Shown here one piece after another: positions 32,926 through 42,879 of a stretch of DNA of 64,000 bases. The stretch is from positions 3,997,501-4,061,500 of the forward strand of contig NZ_CP019288.1 of NCBI RefSeq assembly GCF_009901525.1, written 5' to 3'. The translations under genes and the position numbers were made by a program. Under the pieces are notes generated by a model that saw only the letters and a list, made by a program, of their open reading frames with translations, was not told where the DNA came from and searched no databases. Source of the stretch: Kordia antarctica. GTDB lineage: Bacteria; Bacteroidota; Bacteroidia; Flavobacteriales; Flavobacteriaceae. Each line of letters begins with the position of its first letter. The stretch's first letter is position 1.

Positions 32926-35694
32926 ATGGATAGATTTTCCTTTTTAAATGCAGCGCATACAGCATATTTTGCTGAATTATACGATCAATATTTACAAAAT
33001 CCTGATAGCGTAGAGCCAAGTTGGCGCGCTTTCTTTCAAGGATATGATTTTGGAACCGAAAGTTATGGAGAAGAGCAAGATGCTACGGAAACCGTTTCAA
33101 ATGTTGTCATTCCTGAAAATGTAAAGAAAGAATTTCAAGTTGTAAAACTTATTGACGGATATCGTACTCGTGGACACTTATTCACGAGAACAAATCCGGT
33201 GCGCGAACGAAGAAAATACGAGCCAACATTAGCGTTAGAAAATTTCGGATTAAACGAAAATGATTTAGACAAATCGTTTGAAGCAGGCGAAATTATTGGT
33301 CTTGGAAAAACAACATTGCGAAACATTATTACACACCTAGAACGTATTTATTGCGAATCTATCGGTGTGGAATATATGTATATCAGAAAACCAGAACAGA
33401 TTGAATGGATTCAACAAAAATTGAATGTAAACGACAATCATCCGCAGTTTTCGGCAGACGAAAAAAAGTATATTCTAAAAAAATTAAATGAAGCTGTTTC
33501 TTTTGAAAACTTCTTACACACAAAATATGTTGGACAAAAACGTTTCTCGCTAGAAGGTGGAGAATCGTTAATTCCTGCACTAGATGCAGTTGTTGAAAAA
33601 GCAGCAGACAAAGGTGTAAAAGAGTTTGTTCTTGGAATGGCACACAGAGGTCGCTTGAATGTGTTGAAAAATATCTTTGGGAAATCTGCAATAGATATCT
33701 TTAGTGAATTTGATGGGAAAGATTATGAAGAAGTAATTTTTGACGGTGATGTAAAATATCACTTAGGATTAACTTCAGATAGAGAAACCGTAAATGGTAA
33801 AAAAATCCGCATGAACATTGCGCCGAATCCTTCACACTTGGAAACTGTTGGTGCCGTTGTGGAAGGAATTGCACGTGCAAAACAAGATCGTGATCATGCT
33901 CATAATTTCTCAGAAGTATTACCAATAGTAATTCACGGTGATGCTGCAATTGCAGGACAAGGTTTGGTTTACGAAATTGTGCAAATGGCTCAATTAGATG
34001 GTTACAAAACTGGAGGAACTATTCATATTGTTGTAAACAATCAAATTGGATTTACAACGAACTATTTAGATGGACGTTCATCAACGTATTGTACAGATGT
34101 TGGTAAAGTAACGCTTTCGCCAGTATTACACGTAAATGCAGACGACGCAGAAGCAGTTGTACACGCAGCATTATTTGCGTTGGAATACAGAATGGCATTT
34201 AAGCGTGATGTATTTATTGACTTATTAGGATATCGTAAATATGGTCATAACGAAGGTGATGAGCCACGTTTTACACAACCAAAATTATACAAAGCAATTG
34301 CTAAACATAATAATCCACGTGATGTCTACGCTGAAAAACTTCAGAAACAAGGAATCATTGATGGAAACTATGTGCAAGAAATAGAAAAACAATACAAAGA
34401 CTTACTAGAAGAGAAACTAGAAGACTCTCGTAAAGAAGAAAAAACAGTCATTACGCCATTCATGCAAGAAGCTTGGAAAGACTTAGGTCTAGAAAGAGTT
34501 GATGAAGAAGCAATGGCAAAAAATATAGATACAACCTATCCAACAGAAAAATTAACTGAAATTGCCAAAGTTGTATCAAAACTTCCGTCAGATAAAAAGT
34601 TCTTACGTAAAATAGAACGCTTAATCTCAAGTCGTTTAGACATGTTTGAGCAAGACAAGATCGATTGGGGAATGGGAGAAATGTTAGCATACGGATCTTT
34701 ATTGCAAGAAGGATTTGATGTGCGGATCTCAGGACAAGATGTAGAAAGAGGAACATTCTCGCACCGACATGCAGTTGTAAAAGCAGAAGAATCGGAAGAA
34801 GAAATTATATTATTAGAACATGTAGCGAAAAATCAAGGAAACTTCTACATCTATAATTCATTATTATCAGAATATGGAGTTGTAGGATTTGATTATGGAT
34901 ATGCAATGGCAAGTCCGAACACACTAACCATTTGGGAAGCACAATTTGGAGATTTCAGCAATGGAGCGCAAATTATGATTGATCAATATATTTCTGCCGC
35001 AGAAGACAAGTGGAAAACACCAAACGGATTGGTACTATTATTGCCACATGGTTATGAAGGACAAGGAGCAGAACATTCATCGGGTCGTATGGAACGGTAT
35101 TTACAAATGTGTGCAAAAGACAATATGTTTATTGCCGATTGTACAACGCCAGCAAATTTTTATCACTTGTTGCGTCGTCAGATGAAAGCAGATTTCAGAA
35201 AGCCATTAATCGTATTCACACCAAAAAGTTTATTACGTCATCCAAAAGCGGTTTCAGCTGTAGCTGAATTTGCAAACGGAACTTTTCAGAAGTTAATTGA
35301 TGATGTTGATGTAAAAGCAGACAACGTAAAAACGTTGGTATTCTGTACAGGTAAATTTTATTATGATTTATTAGAAGAACGCGAAAATCAAGGAAGAGAA
35401 GCTGATGTTGCTTTAGTTCGATTGGAGCAATTATTTCCGTTGCCGAAAACAAAAATTAAAGAAATAATTGCAAAATATACCAACGCAGACGAGATTGTTT
35501 GGGCACAAGAAGAGCCTAGAAATATGGGAGCGTACAGTCATTTACTAATGCACATGGATGAAGTGAGAAACTTTAGAGTAGCTTCTAGAAGATTTTACGG
35601 AGCACCAGCAGCAGGAAGTTCGGTGCGATCAAAACGTCGTCATGCAGAAGTAATCACATATGTTTTTGATAAAACTAAAGACAACATGCGTTAA
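32926..35694 (+). CDS. sucA: 2-oxoglutarate dehydrogenase E1 component
   Basis: A 922-aa thiamine-diphosphate enzyme of the TCA cycle that decarboxylates 2-oxoglutarate and passes the succinyl group to E2. The N-terminal assembly segment (FLNAAHTAYFAELYDQY, PSWRAFFQGYDFG), the HRGRLNVL block, GDAAIAGQG, the metal/ThDP region around GHNEGDEPRF, and the C-terminal transketolase-like half are all present. Length is normal. The E2 gene follows about 200 nt downstream. Confidence 0.97.
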   Translation: MDRFSFLNAAHTAYFAELYDQYLQNPDSVEPSWRAFFQGYDFGTESYGEEQDATETVSNVVIPENVKKEFQVVKLIDGYRTRGHLFTRTNPVRERRKYEPTLALENFGLNENDLDKSFEAGEIIGLGKTTLRNIITHLERIYCESIGVEYMYIRKPEQIEWIQQKLNVNDNHPQFSADEKKYILKKLNEAVSFENFLHTKYVGQKRFSLEGGESLIPALDAVVEKAADKGVKEFVLGMAHRGRLNVLKNIFGKSAIDIFSEFDGKDYEEVIFDGDVKYHLGLTSDRETVNGKKIRMNIAPNPSHLETVGAVVEGIARAKQDRDHAHNFSEVLPIVIHGDAAIAGQGLVYEIVQMAQLDGYKTGGTIHIVVNNQIGFTTNYLDGRSSTYCTDVGKVTLSPVLHVNADDAEAVVHAALFALEYRMAFKRDVFIDLLGYRKYGHNEGDEPRFTQPKLYKAIAKHNNPRDVYAEKLQKQGIIDGNYVQEIEKQYKDLLEEKLEDSRKEEKTVITPFMQEAWKDLGLERVDEEAMAKNIDTTYPTEKLTEIAKVVSKLPSDKKFLRKIERLISSRLDMFEQDKIDWGMGEMLAYGSLLQEGFDVRISGQDVERGTFSHRHAVVKAEESEEEIILLEHVAKNQGNFYIYNSLLSEYGVVGFDYGYAMASPNTLTIWEAQFGDFSNGAQIMIDQYISAAEDKWKTPNGLVLLLPHGYEGQGAEHSSGRMERYLQMCAKDNMFIADCTTPANFYHLLRRQMKADFRKPLIVFTPKSLLRHPKAVSAVAEFANGTFQKLIDDVDVKADNVKTLVFCTGKFYYDLLEERENQGREADVALVRLEQLFPLPKTKIKEIIAKYTNADEIVWAQEEPRNMGAYSHLLMHMDEVRNFRVASRRFYGAPAAGSSVRSKRRHAEVITYVFDKTKDNMR

Positions 35695-35710
35695 GGATTG
35701 ATGCGGCATC

Positions 35711-35788
35711 CTTTTATCGTCAGTTCGAGTGAATTTGTGTGTTGAGCTTAAGCGAAATAACAAATTTGTATCGAGAACAAGATAAAAG
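35711..35788. repeat. REP-like imperfect palindrome between sucA and odhB
   Basis: Outer arms CTTTTATC and GATAAAAG enclose GTCAGTTCGAGTGA... and ...AATTTGTATCGAGAA. The same unit is found twice at 62,159-62,271. It leaves the two dehydrogenase genes about 200 nt apart and might act as a partial terminator or mRNA-stability hairpin. Confidence 0.7.
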
Positions 35789-35893
35789 ATATAGCGGAAA
35801 GCCTGACCACAAGAAACCATTGCGCGAAGCAGAAATGGATTTTTGTGGAAACGCCCAAACAAAAATAAAATACAAACTAAAATATAGAACACG

Positions 35894-37132
35894 ATGATTT
35901 TAGAAATGAAAGTTCCTTCGCCAGGAGAATCCATCACTGAAGTAGAAATTGCAGAGTGGTTAGTACAAGACGGCGATTATGTAACAAAAGACCAGGCAAT
36001 TGCTGAGGTTGATTCTGATAAAGCAACGTTAGAGTTGCCAGCAGAAGCTAGTGGAACAATCACCTTAAAAGCAGAAGAAGGCGATGCAGTAGCTGTTGGA
36101 CAAGTAGTTTGTTTGATTGATACAAGTGCAGAAGCTCCAAGTGGCGACGCACCAAAAGCAGCAAAGAAGGCCGACACACCAAAAGCCGATGCTCCAAAAG
36201 CAGAAGCGCCTAAAAAGGAAGCAGCGCCAAAAGCTACCGAACCTGCAAAAACATATGCTTCGGGAAGTGCTTCTCCAGCAGCTAAGAAAGTATTAGCTGA
36301 AAAAGGAATGGACGCAAACGCAGTAACAGGAACAGGAAAAGATGGTCGTGTTACAAAAGACGACGCAGTAAATGCGCAACCAAGTATGGGAACTCCTTCT
36401 GGTGGAACACGTGGAAGCGAGCGTAAAAAATTATCAATGTTGCGCAGAAAAGTCGCGGAACGTTTAGTATCTGCAAAGAATGAAACGGCAATGTTAACTA
36501 CATTTAATGAAGTTGATATGTCGCCAATTTTTGCCTTACGTACAGAATACAAAGAAGCGTTTAAAGCAAAGCATGGCGTAGGATTAGGATTTATGTCTTT
36601 CTTCACGTTGGCAATTGTAAGAGCGTTAAAATTATATCCAGCGGTCAACTCAATGATTGATGGAAAGGAAATGATTAGTTATGATTTCTGTGACATTAGT
36701 ATTGCGGTTTCTGGACCAAAAGGATTGATGGTTCCTGTAATTAGAAATGCAGAAAACTTATCATTTAGAGGTGTTGAAGCGGAAGTAAAAAGATTAGCAA
36801 TTAGAGCAAGAGACGGACAAATTACCGTTGATGAAATGACAGGCGGAACATTCACAGTTTCAAACGGTGGAGTTTTCGGAAGTATGTTATCAACGCCAAT
36901 AATCAATCCGCCGCAATCGGCAATCTTAGGAATGCACAATATTGTTGAGCGTCCAGTTGCTCTAAACGGTGAAGTAGTGATTAGACCAATTATGTATGTT
37001 GCGGTATCATATGATCACAGAATTATTGATGGAAAAGAATCGGTAGGATTCTTAGTAGCAGTTAAAGAAGCATTGGAAAATCCGACAGAATTATTGATGG
37101 ATAATAATGTAAAGAAATCATTAGAATTGTAG
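35894..37132 (+). CDS. odhB: Dihydrolipoyllysine succinyltransferase, 2-oxoglutarate dehydrogenase E2
   Basis: A 412-aa enzyme. The N-terminal lipoyl domain has the modified Lys43 in [10 protein letters not shown]. An Ala/Lys/Pro linker (about 77-125) leads to the E1/E3-binding domain ([13 protein letters not shown]...[13 protein letters not shown]), then the catalytic domain with SYDHRIIDG near the C-terminus. It transfers the succinyl group to CoA. Works with the sucA product; E3 is not in the window. Confidence 0.96.
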   Translation: MILEMKVPSPGESITEVEIAEWLVQDGDYVTKDQAIAEVDSDKATLELPAEASGTITLKAEEGDAVAVGQVVCLIDTSAEAPSGDAPKAAKKADTPKADAPKAEAPKKEAAPKATEPAKTYASGSASPAAKKVLAEKGMDANAVTGTGKDGRVTKDDAVNAQPSMGTPSGGTRGSERKKLSMLRRKVAERLVSAKNETAMLTTFNEVDMSPIFALRTEYKEAFKAKHGVGLGFMSFFTLAIVRALKLYPAVNSMIDGKEMISYDFCDISIAVSGPKGLMVPVIRNAENLSFRGVEAEVKRLAIRARDGQITVDEMTGGTFTVSNGGVFGSMLSTPIINPPQSAILGMHNIVERPVALNGEVVIRPIMYVAVSYDHRIIDGKESVGFLVAVKEALENPTELLMDNNVKKSLEL

Positions 37133-37257
37133 AAAATTCAATTCAAATTATATAAGTAATAAATAACCATTGCAACTGAAAAGTAGTAATGGTTATTTTT
37201 TTTTGTAAATTTATAGGTGTTTACTTTTTAATGCTTTATTGTTTAAAACCAACCATT

Positions 37258-39270
37258 ATGAGAACGATTCTTACCATAATTTCTCTTTTTTTCGCAACGT
37301 CTGCTTTTTCGCAATACACAATTACGATAGATGCTTTTGTTTTAGATGAACATACAAAACAGCCAATTCCGTATGTGAATATTCAATGTGTTGGAAAAGA
37401 CATCAAGACAATTACAAATGCTTCTGGTAAATTTACACTTACGTTTGATGAAGATTTTGTAAGCGACACCGATACTTTTCAATTTATAACAATTGGGTAT
37501 GATTCACTTTCGGTAGAAATGTCAAAACTTAGTAAATATTTGATGGTTTCCAATAAAATATATCTGACAGCGACTAAAAAAGAAACGCTCGGAAATACAA
37601 TTAATGGAACTGTTTTTAGTGGAAAAAACATGACAATTCAAAATGCTGCTGTTCGTATAAAAAATACATTTATAGAAGTTCAAACTACCGTTGATGGACA
37701 CTTTGAAATACCAACCAAAATAGGCGATACACTTGTAGTTGATTACATAGGAATGCACGAAAAAGAAATAATTGTTTCTAGTTTGAATTCTGTCAACATA
37801 AAATTAAAACCCAACGCAGAACTCTTGAAAGCAGTTTTGATTAAAGGAAATAAAACGAAAAAGAAAAAACGATATGTTGATACTGGATTTGGAAAAGTAG
37901 ATTTCAATGCGTTTTCATTAGGTTCCATGTTAACTTCAGATGATATAGGTTCGCATCGTGTATATCTTACAGATGTTTTAAGAGGAAGAATTGCGGGTTT
38001 AAATGTAGCTATGGGCGAAGGAAATGTTCGTTCTCGATTTAATTCTTGGGCTCGAACAAGCTTTAAATCAGCGACAAGTAAAATAAGAACACAACCTGGA
38101 CAACCAATTCTCTCCATCAGAGGTCAGGAAGCACTTATATTCTATGACGGATTTCCATATTACGGAAATATAAATGAAATAGATGTAAATACCATTGATA
38201 CTATTGTGGTTTTAAAATCGTTGGCAACAACAGTATTGTATGGAAGTCAACCCACTATATTAATCACATCTAAAAATAGATTTCTGGAAAAAGATGAAAA
38301 CGGACAAGCAATTGATGCCGCTTTGGTGACTGATAATTTATATACGGAATCAGTACCTTTATTATCTGGCACAACTCAAAAATCAAATTATATTTCAGCA
38401 TTGCAAAACGCAAAAACGTATCAAGAAGCATTGAAAATATACAAAGCGCAATCGCAAAACGAGAAATTTCAAACCGTATCTTATTATGTAGATGTTTCTG
38501 AATATTTTATGAAGTGGAATCGAGAAAAATCAATAGAAATATTATTAAACATAGAAAAAATCGCGGGAAGCAATCCGAAAGTATTAAAAGTATTAGCGTA
38601 TAAGTTAGAAGAATTGAAGCAGTTTGAACAGGCAAAATTAATCTATCAACGAATTGCGACACTTTTACCAAATGCAGCACAATCGTATCGCGATTTAGCT
38701 TTGATTTACAAAAACACAGGCGATTACCAACAATCGTTGGATTTGTATAAAAAAATGCTTGCGAATTCCATCGAAAACATAGATTTCAAAAGTTTGGAAA
38801 AACCATTATTAAGCGAAATGCAACAATTACTTCGAAGATATAGAAGTGAAGTAGCTTATAAAGATTTACCATCAAATGTATTAACGACAACTTTTAAATA
38901 CGATGTTCGAATTGTGTTTGAGTGGAATACCGCTGACGCAGAATTTGAATTGCAATTCGTAAACCCAAATAGTAAATTTTACACTTGGGAACATTCAATC
39001 ATTGCAAATAAAAATCGCATGCTTAATGAGGTAAAAAATGGATGTCACATGGAAGAATTCATTATTGATGAAGCGATGGATTCAGGTGAATGGATTATCA
39101 ATGTGAAAAATCTAAAAGCAGCAAAAGCATTCAGTCCAACGTATTTAAAGTATACGATCTACAAAAATTACGGAATGCAAAATGAGGAACGAACTGTAAA
39201 AGTGATACAACTCAACAAGCAACAAGAAAAGGTTACCATTGATAAAATAAAATATCAACCAGCACAATAA
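37258..39270 (+). CDS. Carboxypeptidase-regulatory-like / TonB-plug / TPR protein
   Basis: A 670-aa protein starting MRTILTIISLFFATS with a signal peptide; a longer frame from 37,189 is not needed. Two carboxypeptidase-regulatory-like beta domains (about 20-110 and 115-190) are followed by a TonB-plug-like segment (around 250-340, DVLRGRIAGLNV...SIRGQEALIFYDGFP) and TPR repeats (about 385-520). There is no barrel, so it is a plug-bearing periplasmic or surface protein rather than a transporter. Confidence 0.7.
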   Translation: MRTILTIISLFFATSAFSQYTITIDAFVLDEHTKQPIPYVNIQCVGKDIKTITNASGKFTLTFDEDFVSDTDTFQFITIGYDSLSVEMSKLSKYLMVSNKIYLTATKKETLGNTINGTVFSGKNMTIQNAAVRIKNTFIEVQTTVDGHFEIPTKIGDTLVVDYIGMHEKEIIVSSLNSVNIKLKPNAELLKAVLIKGNKTKKKKRYVDTGFGKVDFNAFSLGSMLTSDDIGSHRVYLTDVLRGRIAGLNVAMGEGNVRSRFNSWARTSFKSATSKIRTQPGQPILSIRGQEALIFYDGFPYYGNINEIDVNTIDTIVVLKSLATTVLYGSQPTILITSKNRFLEKDENGQAIDAALVTDNLYTESVPLLSGTTQKSNYISALQNAKTYQEALKIYKAQSQNEKFQTVSYYVDVSEYFMKWNREKSIEILLNIEKIAGSNPKVLKVLAYKLEELKQFEQAKLIYQRIATLLPNAAQSYRDLALIYKNTGDYQQSLDLYKKMLANSIENIDFKSLEKPLLSEMQQLLRRYRSEVAYKDLPSNVLTTTFKYDVRIVFEWNTADAEFELQFVNPNSKFYTWEHSIIANKNRMLNEVKNGCHMEEFIIDEAMDSGEWIINVKNLKAAKAFSPTYLKYTIYKNYGMQNEERTVKVIQLNKQQEKVTIDKIKYQPAQ

Positions 39271-39281
39271 CTATCATGTTT

Positions 39282-39386
39282 TTAGAACAATGCATAGGCA
39301 TTTACACAAAATCCTGCGATTAATAACAGCATCTGGAGTACAAATAATAAAGTAATTCGTTTGTTGTTTTGATTAAGGGAAGTCAT
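39282..39386 (-). CDS. Small single-pass membrane peptide (34 aa)
   Basis: A short frame starting MTSLNQNNKRITLLFVLQML, with a hydrophobic helix (residues 12-32) after a basic N-terminus. It lies on the strand opposite to the large gene just before it, ending 12 nt from that gene's stop. Composition is typical of small membrane proteins, but there is no neighbour evidence. Confidence 0.4.
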   Translation of the reverse strand: MTSLNQNNKRITLLFVLQMLLLIAGFCVNAYALF

Positions 39387-39482
39387 AACAAGTTGGTGTT
39401 TGGTTTTCAATATGATAAAATTGCGAAAAAAAATAATTCCAAACAATACGTAAAATCACCTGTTTTTTAGTGAAACTCAGTT

Positions 39483-39745
39483 TTAAGAAGCCTGAAAGGC
39501 GAACTGAAAACTGTTAGTTGAACTAACTCCGTCGTAGGACGGAGTCTCTAAGAAGTTCCAATGTTTTTTTGGAGTCAAAGTTAAGAAGCCTGAAAGGCGA
39601 ACTGAAAACTGTTAGTTGAACTAATTCCGTCGCAAGACGGAATCTCTAGGAAGTAATTTTTATCAAATATTTTAAAAGCCAAAAATGTACATTAAAAGCT
39701 GCTAGTTGAACTAACTCTGCATTAGTGCGGAGTCTTTAAGAAGTT
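39483..39745. repeat. Three hairpin-bearing intergenic repeats with compensatory changes
   Basis: Units at about 39,483-39,557, 39,592-39,656 and 39,691-39,745 share GAACTAAyTC...TCTyTArGAAGT. Each carries a hairpin: ACTCCGTC/GACGGAGT (39,526-39,545), ATTCCGTC/GACGGAAT (39,624-39,643) and ACTCTGC/GCGGAGT in the third. Base differences are paired across the stem, so the structure is kept while the sequence varies. From 39,746 to 39,827 nothing is seen. Confidence 0.75.
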
Positions 39746-39827
39746 ATCATGATTTTTTGGAGTTAAAATTTAGAAGATATTAGTGCATTCATTTTTAATA
39801 AATTATTTTTAAAATACCAAAATAAGA

Positions 39828-40268
39828 TTATTTCAAATACAAACAATTCTTATTATAATCGATCACAGCTTTTCCTTTTCGTAAAATATCTGCACCAATA
39901 ATTCCGTGCACAGGTTCCGCTTCATGTTGTGTTAACGCTGTATTTACATGATCTAAATTGAACAAAACCAACGCAATTCGTTTTTTTTGCCATTTTCCAA
40001 TAGAAACTTTATTTCTTTTAGAAATCTGCGTGTCCATATTAATAGCACCAGCGCCAGCAGCTTTAATCTTGGAATCTTTGGCAATCAAATTAAAAGTTTC
40101 AATAGATTCAAAACCAACACATGAAGTAGACGCGCCAGTATCTAAAATAAAACTTCCTTCAATACCATTAATCTTTGCTTTTACTTCGTAATGATTTGTA
40201 TTAATTCTGTTTAATTTGATGCGCTGATAACCTTTGTCTAACAAAAACTTTCGTAAACTCTTTTTCAT
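39828..40268 (-). CDS. Retropepsin-like aspartic protease
   Basis: A 146-aa protein with the active-site motif ILDTGAS (near residue 42) and the second conserved block HGIIGADIL near 125. It has one catalytic Asp per chain, so it should work as a dimer, like retroviral proteases. No signal peptide or membrane segment is seen, so it is probably cytoplasmic. Substrates of these bacterial enzymes are mostly unknown. Confidence 0.8.
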   Translation of the reverse strand: MKKSLRKFLLDKGYQRIKLNRINTNHYEVKAKINGIEGSFILDTGASTSCVGFESIETFNLIAKDSKIKAAGAGAINMDTQISKRNKVSIGKWQKKRIALVLFNLDHVNTALTQHEAEPVHGIIGADILRKGKAVIDYNKNCLYLK

Positions 40269-40445
40269 GTGTGATACTGCTTATGGTGGATTTATGCTAA
40301 AATACAAATCAAAATGCATGCCTACACGGAATTACTGTTTGTATTGTCATGCAAGAAGTGACAAGTGATGCGAAAATGATAGCAAATGTCATACTTTTTA
40401 AAAAGAAGCAGTACAAAGTTCCTGTCGAAATACTATTTTTACAGC

Positions 40446-41213
40446 ATGACAATTACAGATACACATACACACTTATATAGTGAAGCGTTTGATGAAGATA
40501 GAAATGAAATGATGCAACGTGCTATAAACAGTGGCGTTCGTAGGTTTTTTGTTCCAGCAATTGATTCAACATATACGGAAAGAATGTTTCAGCTTGAAAA
40601 GGACTATCCAAACGAAGTATTTCTTATGTCAGGATTGCATCCAACGCATGTAAAAGAAAATTACAAAGAAGAATTAGCGCATGTTGAAGCGTTACTTTTA
40701 GAACGAAAATATTATGCAGTTGGCGAAATCGGAATTGATTTATATTGGGATAAAACATTCTTAAAGCAACAACAAGAAGCATTTCAATACCAAATTCAAC
40801 TCGCAAAAAAATATAAATTACCAATCGTAATTCATTGCCGAGATGCGTTTGATGAAGTTTTTGAAGTATTAGAAAAAGAAAAAAGTGAGTCGCTATTCGG
40901 AATCTTTCACTGTTTCACAGGAACAAAAGAACAGGCTGAAAAAGCAATTGGATACAATATGAAACTAGGAATTGGCGGAGTTGTTACGTTTAAAAACGGG
41001 AAAATAGACAAATTCCTAAATGAAATTCCATTAGAACATATCGTCTTAGAAACCGATTCACCTTATTTAGCACCAACGCCATACAGAGGAAAACGCAATG
41101 AAAGTAGTTATGTAATGAATGTGTTAGAAAAAGTATCAGAAATCTATCAATTGCCAGAAACAGAAATCGCTAGCGTAACCACGGAAAACTCAAAAGCTGT
41201 TTTTGGCGTTTAA
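40446..41213 (+). CDS. TatD family metal-dependent hydrolase (DNase)
   Basis: A 255-aa protein. The start MTITDTHTHL places the metal-binding HxH at the N-terminus as in all TatD proteins. Later ligands are visible: Glu in VGEIGID, His in IVIHCRDA, His in GIFHCFTG and Asp in ETDSPYL. TatD enzymes are 3'-5' exonucleases or hydrolases in DNA repair. A longer frame from 40,386 lacks family support. Confidence 0.92.
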   Translation: MTITDTHTHLYSEAFDEDRNEMMQRAINSGVRRFFVPAIDSTYTERMFQLEKDYPNEVFLMSGLHPTHVKENYKEELAHVEALLLERKYYAVGEIGIDLYWDKTFLKQQQEAFQYQIQLAKKYKLPIVIHCRDAFDEVFEVLEKEKSESLFGIFHCFTGTKEQAEKAIGYNMKLGIGGVVTFKNGKIDKFLNEIPLEHIVLETDSPYLAPTPYRGKRNESSYVMNVLEKVSEIYQLPETEIASVTTENSKAVFGV

Positions 41214-41251
41214 AACTTTGAATAAAAGTTAAAAGTGATGAGTTAAAAGTG

Positions 41252-41346
41252 AAAAGTGAAAACGAATTATCGAAAAACAAATCAACAAAAAACAAATTAA
41301 CAAAAGTTAAAAGTGAAAACGAATTATCGAAAAACAAATCAACAAA
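41252..41346. repeat. Exact 38-bp direct repeat, A-rich
   Basis: A 38-nt sequence starting AAAAGTGAAAACGAATTATC occurs at 41,252-41,289 and again, unchanged, at 41,309-41,346, 57 nt apart. It lies in an A-rich non-coding spacer between tatD and the heptamer tract. Confidence 0.8.
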
Positions 41347-41456
41347 TTAACAAAGGTTATAAGTTATAAGTTATGAGTTGAGAGTGAAAACAAATCAACA
41401 AAAAAGATAAAATTTCAATGCTAATTGATGAATTTTAAATTAAAAAGTTTTTTTTA

Positions 41457-41628
41457 GCAACAAGCAACAAGCAACAAGCAACAAGCAACAAGCAACAAGC
41501 AACAAGCAACAAGCAACAAGCAACAAGCAACAAGCAACAAGCAACAAGCAACAAGCAACAAGCAACAAGCAACAAGCAACAAGCAACAAGCAACAAGCAA
41601 CAAGCAACAAGCAACAAGCAACAAGCAA
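41457..41628 (+). repeat. Heptanucleotide tandem repeat (GCAACAA, 24.6 copies)
   Basis: Twenty-four perfect GCAACAA units plus GCAA fill 172 nt and end 1 nt before the ATG of the asparaginase gene. On the other strand this reads as an open Leu/Val/Ala/Cys repeat, which I regard as a shadow. Copy number could change by slippage and would change the leader length of the asparaginase mRNA. Confidence 0.97.
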
Positions 41629-41629
41629 A

Positions 41630-42658
41630 ATGACACAACCCAACATATTACTCATATATACTGGTGGAACCATTGGAATGATCAAAGATTTTGAAACAGG
41701 AGCTTTGCGTGCTTTTGATTTTGATAAACTCTTAGAGCGTATTCCTGAACTTTCACATTTAGATTGTGACATTGAAACCGTAACCTTTGAAAAACCTATC
41801 GATTCCTCAGACATGAGTCCGAAATATTGGATACAAATGGCAACTATTGTTGAGGAAAACTACGATAAATTTGATGGTTTTGTTATTTTACACGGAAGTG
41901 ACACTATGAGTTATTCGGCATCTGCATTGAGTTTTATGTTGGAAAATTTAGCAAAACCAGTCATATTTACGGGTTCACAATTACCAATTGGAGATTTGCG
42001 TACGGATGCAAAAGAAAACTTAATCACATCCATTCAGATTGCTTCTTTACAAGATAAACATGGAAATCCACAAATAACAGAAGTTGGACTCTATTTTGAA
42101 TACAAATTGTACCGAGCCAATCGAACTACAAAAATAAATGCAGAACATTTTGAAGCTTTTAACTCTTTAAATTATCCGCCATTGGCAGAATCTGGTGTGC
42201 ATTTAAAAATTTTTAAAGAAAATTTATGGCGTCCAACAAAAGGAAAAGCATTAAAAGTTTACAAAGAAATTGACAATAATATTGCATTAATTAAACTATT
42301 TCCTGGAATAACTCGAGCTAGTTTGGAAGGTTTTTTAGTTTCAAACACCATAAAAGCAATTATTTTAGAGACGTATGGAGCAGGAAATGCACCAACTGAA
42401 GCGTGGTTTTTAGGATTTTTACAAAAAATAAAGGAAAAAGGTATAATTATTGTGAATGTTACGCAGTGTTCCGGTGGTAAAGTTATTATGGGACAATATG
42501 AAACCAGTGTTGCGCTAAAAAACCTAGGGATTATAAGCGGTAAGGACATTACAACAGAAGCTGCTATTGCAAAAATAATGTATCTTTTGGGGCGAAAAAT
42601 CAACAAAACTGAGTTCAAAATTAGGTTTGAAACAGAAATAAGAGGCGAAATGTCTTAA
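41630..42658 (+). CDS. ansA: Type I L-asparaginase
   Basis: A 342-aa protein with the two active-site Thr motifs: TGGTIGM (residues 11-17) and HGSDTMSYS (about 88-96). Length and absence of a signal peptide indicate the cytoplasmic type I enzyme, which converts asparagine to aspartate and ammonia. The start codon abuts the heptamer repeat, so its mRNA leader is unusual and has no room for a normal ribosome-binding site other than in the repeat. Confidence 0.92.
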   Translation: MTQPNILLIYTGGTIGMIKDFETGALRAFDFDKLLERIPELSHLDCDIETVTFEKPIDSSDMSPKYWIQMATIVEENYDKFDGFVILHGSDTMSYSASALSFMLENLAKPVIFTGSQLPIGDLRTDAKENLITSIQIASLQDKHGNPQITEVGLYFEYKLYRANRTTKINAEHFEAFNSLNYPPLAESGVHLKIFKENLWRPTKGKALKVYKEIDNNIALIKLFPGITRASLEGFLVSNTIKAIILETYGAGNAPTEAWFLGFLQKIKEKGIIIVNVTQCSGGKVIMGQYETSVALKNLGIISGKDITTEAAIAKIMYLLGRKINKTEFKIRFETEIRGEMS

Positions 42659-42715
42659 ATATACTAAGATATATTTCAAAAACTAAAATATTTTTTGTTA
42701 TTTGCTCAACTATAA

Positions 42716-42803
42716 AGAGAGGTGGCCGAGTGGTCGAAGGCGCACGCCTGGAAAGTGTGTATGCGGCAAAACCGTATCGAGGGTTCGAATCCCTTCCTCT
42801 CTG
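42716..42803 (+). tRNA. tRNA-Ser (GGA)
   Basis: An 88-nt type II tRNA: acceptor AGAGAGG/CCTCTCT with discriminator G, anticodon loop CTGGAAA (anticodon GGA), a long variable arm (GTATGCGGCAAAACCGTAT) and T loop TTCGAAT. CCA is not encoded. It lies between ansA and the ExbB gene. Confidence 0.96.
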
Positions 42804-42812
42804 CATAATTTA

Positions 42813-42844
42813 TTGTAAATAATTATAAATTTTTTATATCTTTA
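42813..42844 (+). promoter_or_regulatory. Bacteroidota-type promoter upstream of exbB
   Basis: TTG at 42,813 and TATCTTTA at 42,837-42,844 are separated by 21 nt, close to the TTTG/TAnnTTTG consensus of the phylum. The exbB start is 36 nt downstream. Confidence 0.45.
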
Positions 42845-42879
42845 ACCCGATTAACTAACAAAATTTAAGTTCAAAAGAA

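Noticed and set aside
35977-36648. 223-aa frame opposite odhB
   Set aside because: It is antisense to the Ala/Lys/Pro-rich linker and lipoyl region; composition is a mirror of the real gene.
39483-39745. CRISPR or insertion sequence
   Set aside because: Three units of similar spacing but with diverged hairpins, no spacers of constant length and no transposase frame.
41252-41628. CRISPR array
   Set aside because: The repeats are tandem heptamers and one A-rich duplicate; there are no regular repeat-spacer units and no cas genes.
41435-41814. Long Leu/Val/Ala/Cys-repeat reading frames on the - strand
   Set aside because: They are the complementary reading of the GCAACAA tract running into asparaginase codons. 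There is no start context, and the repeat explains them fully.
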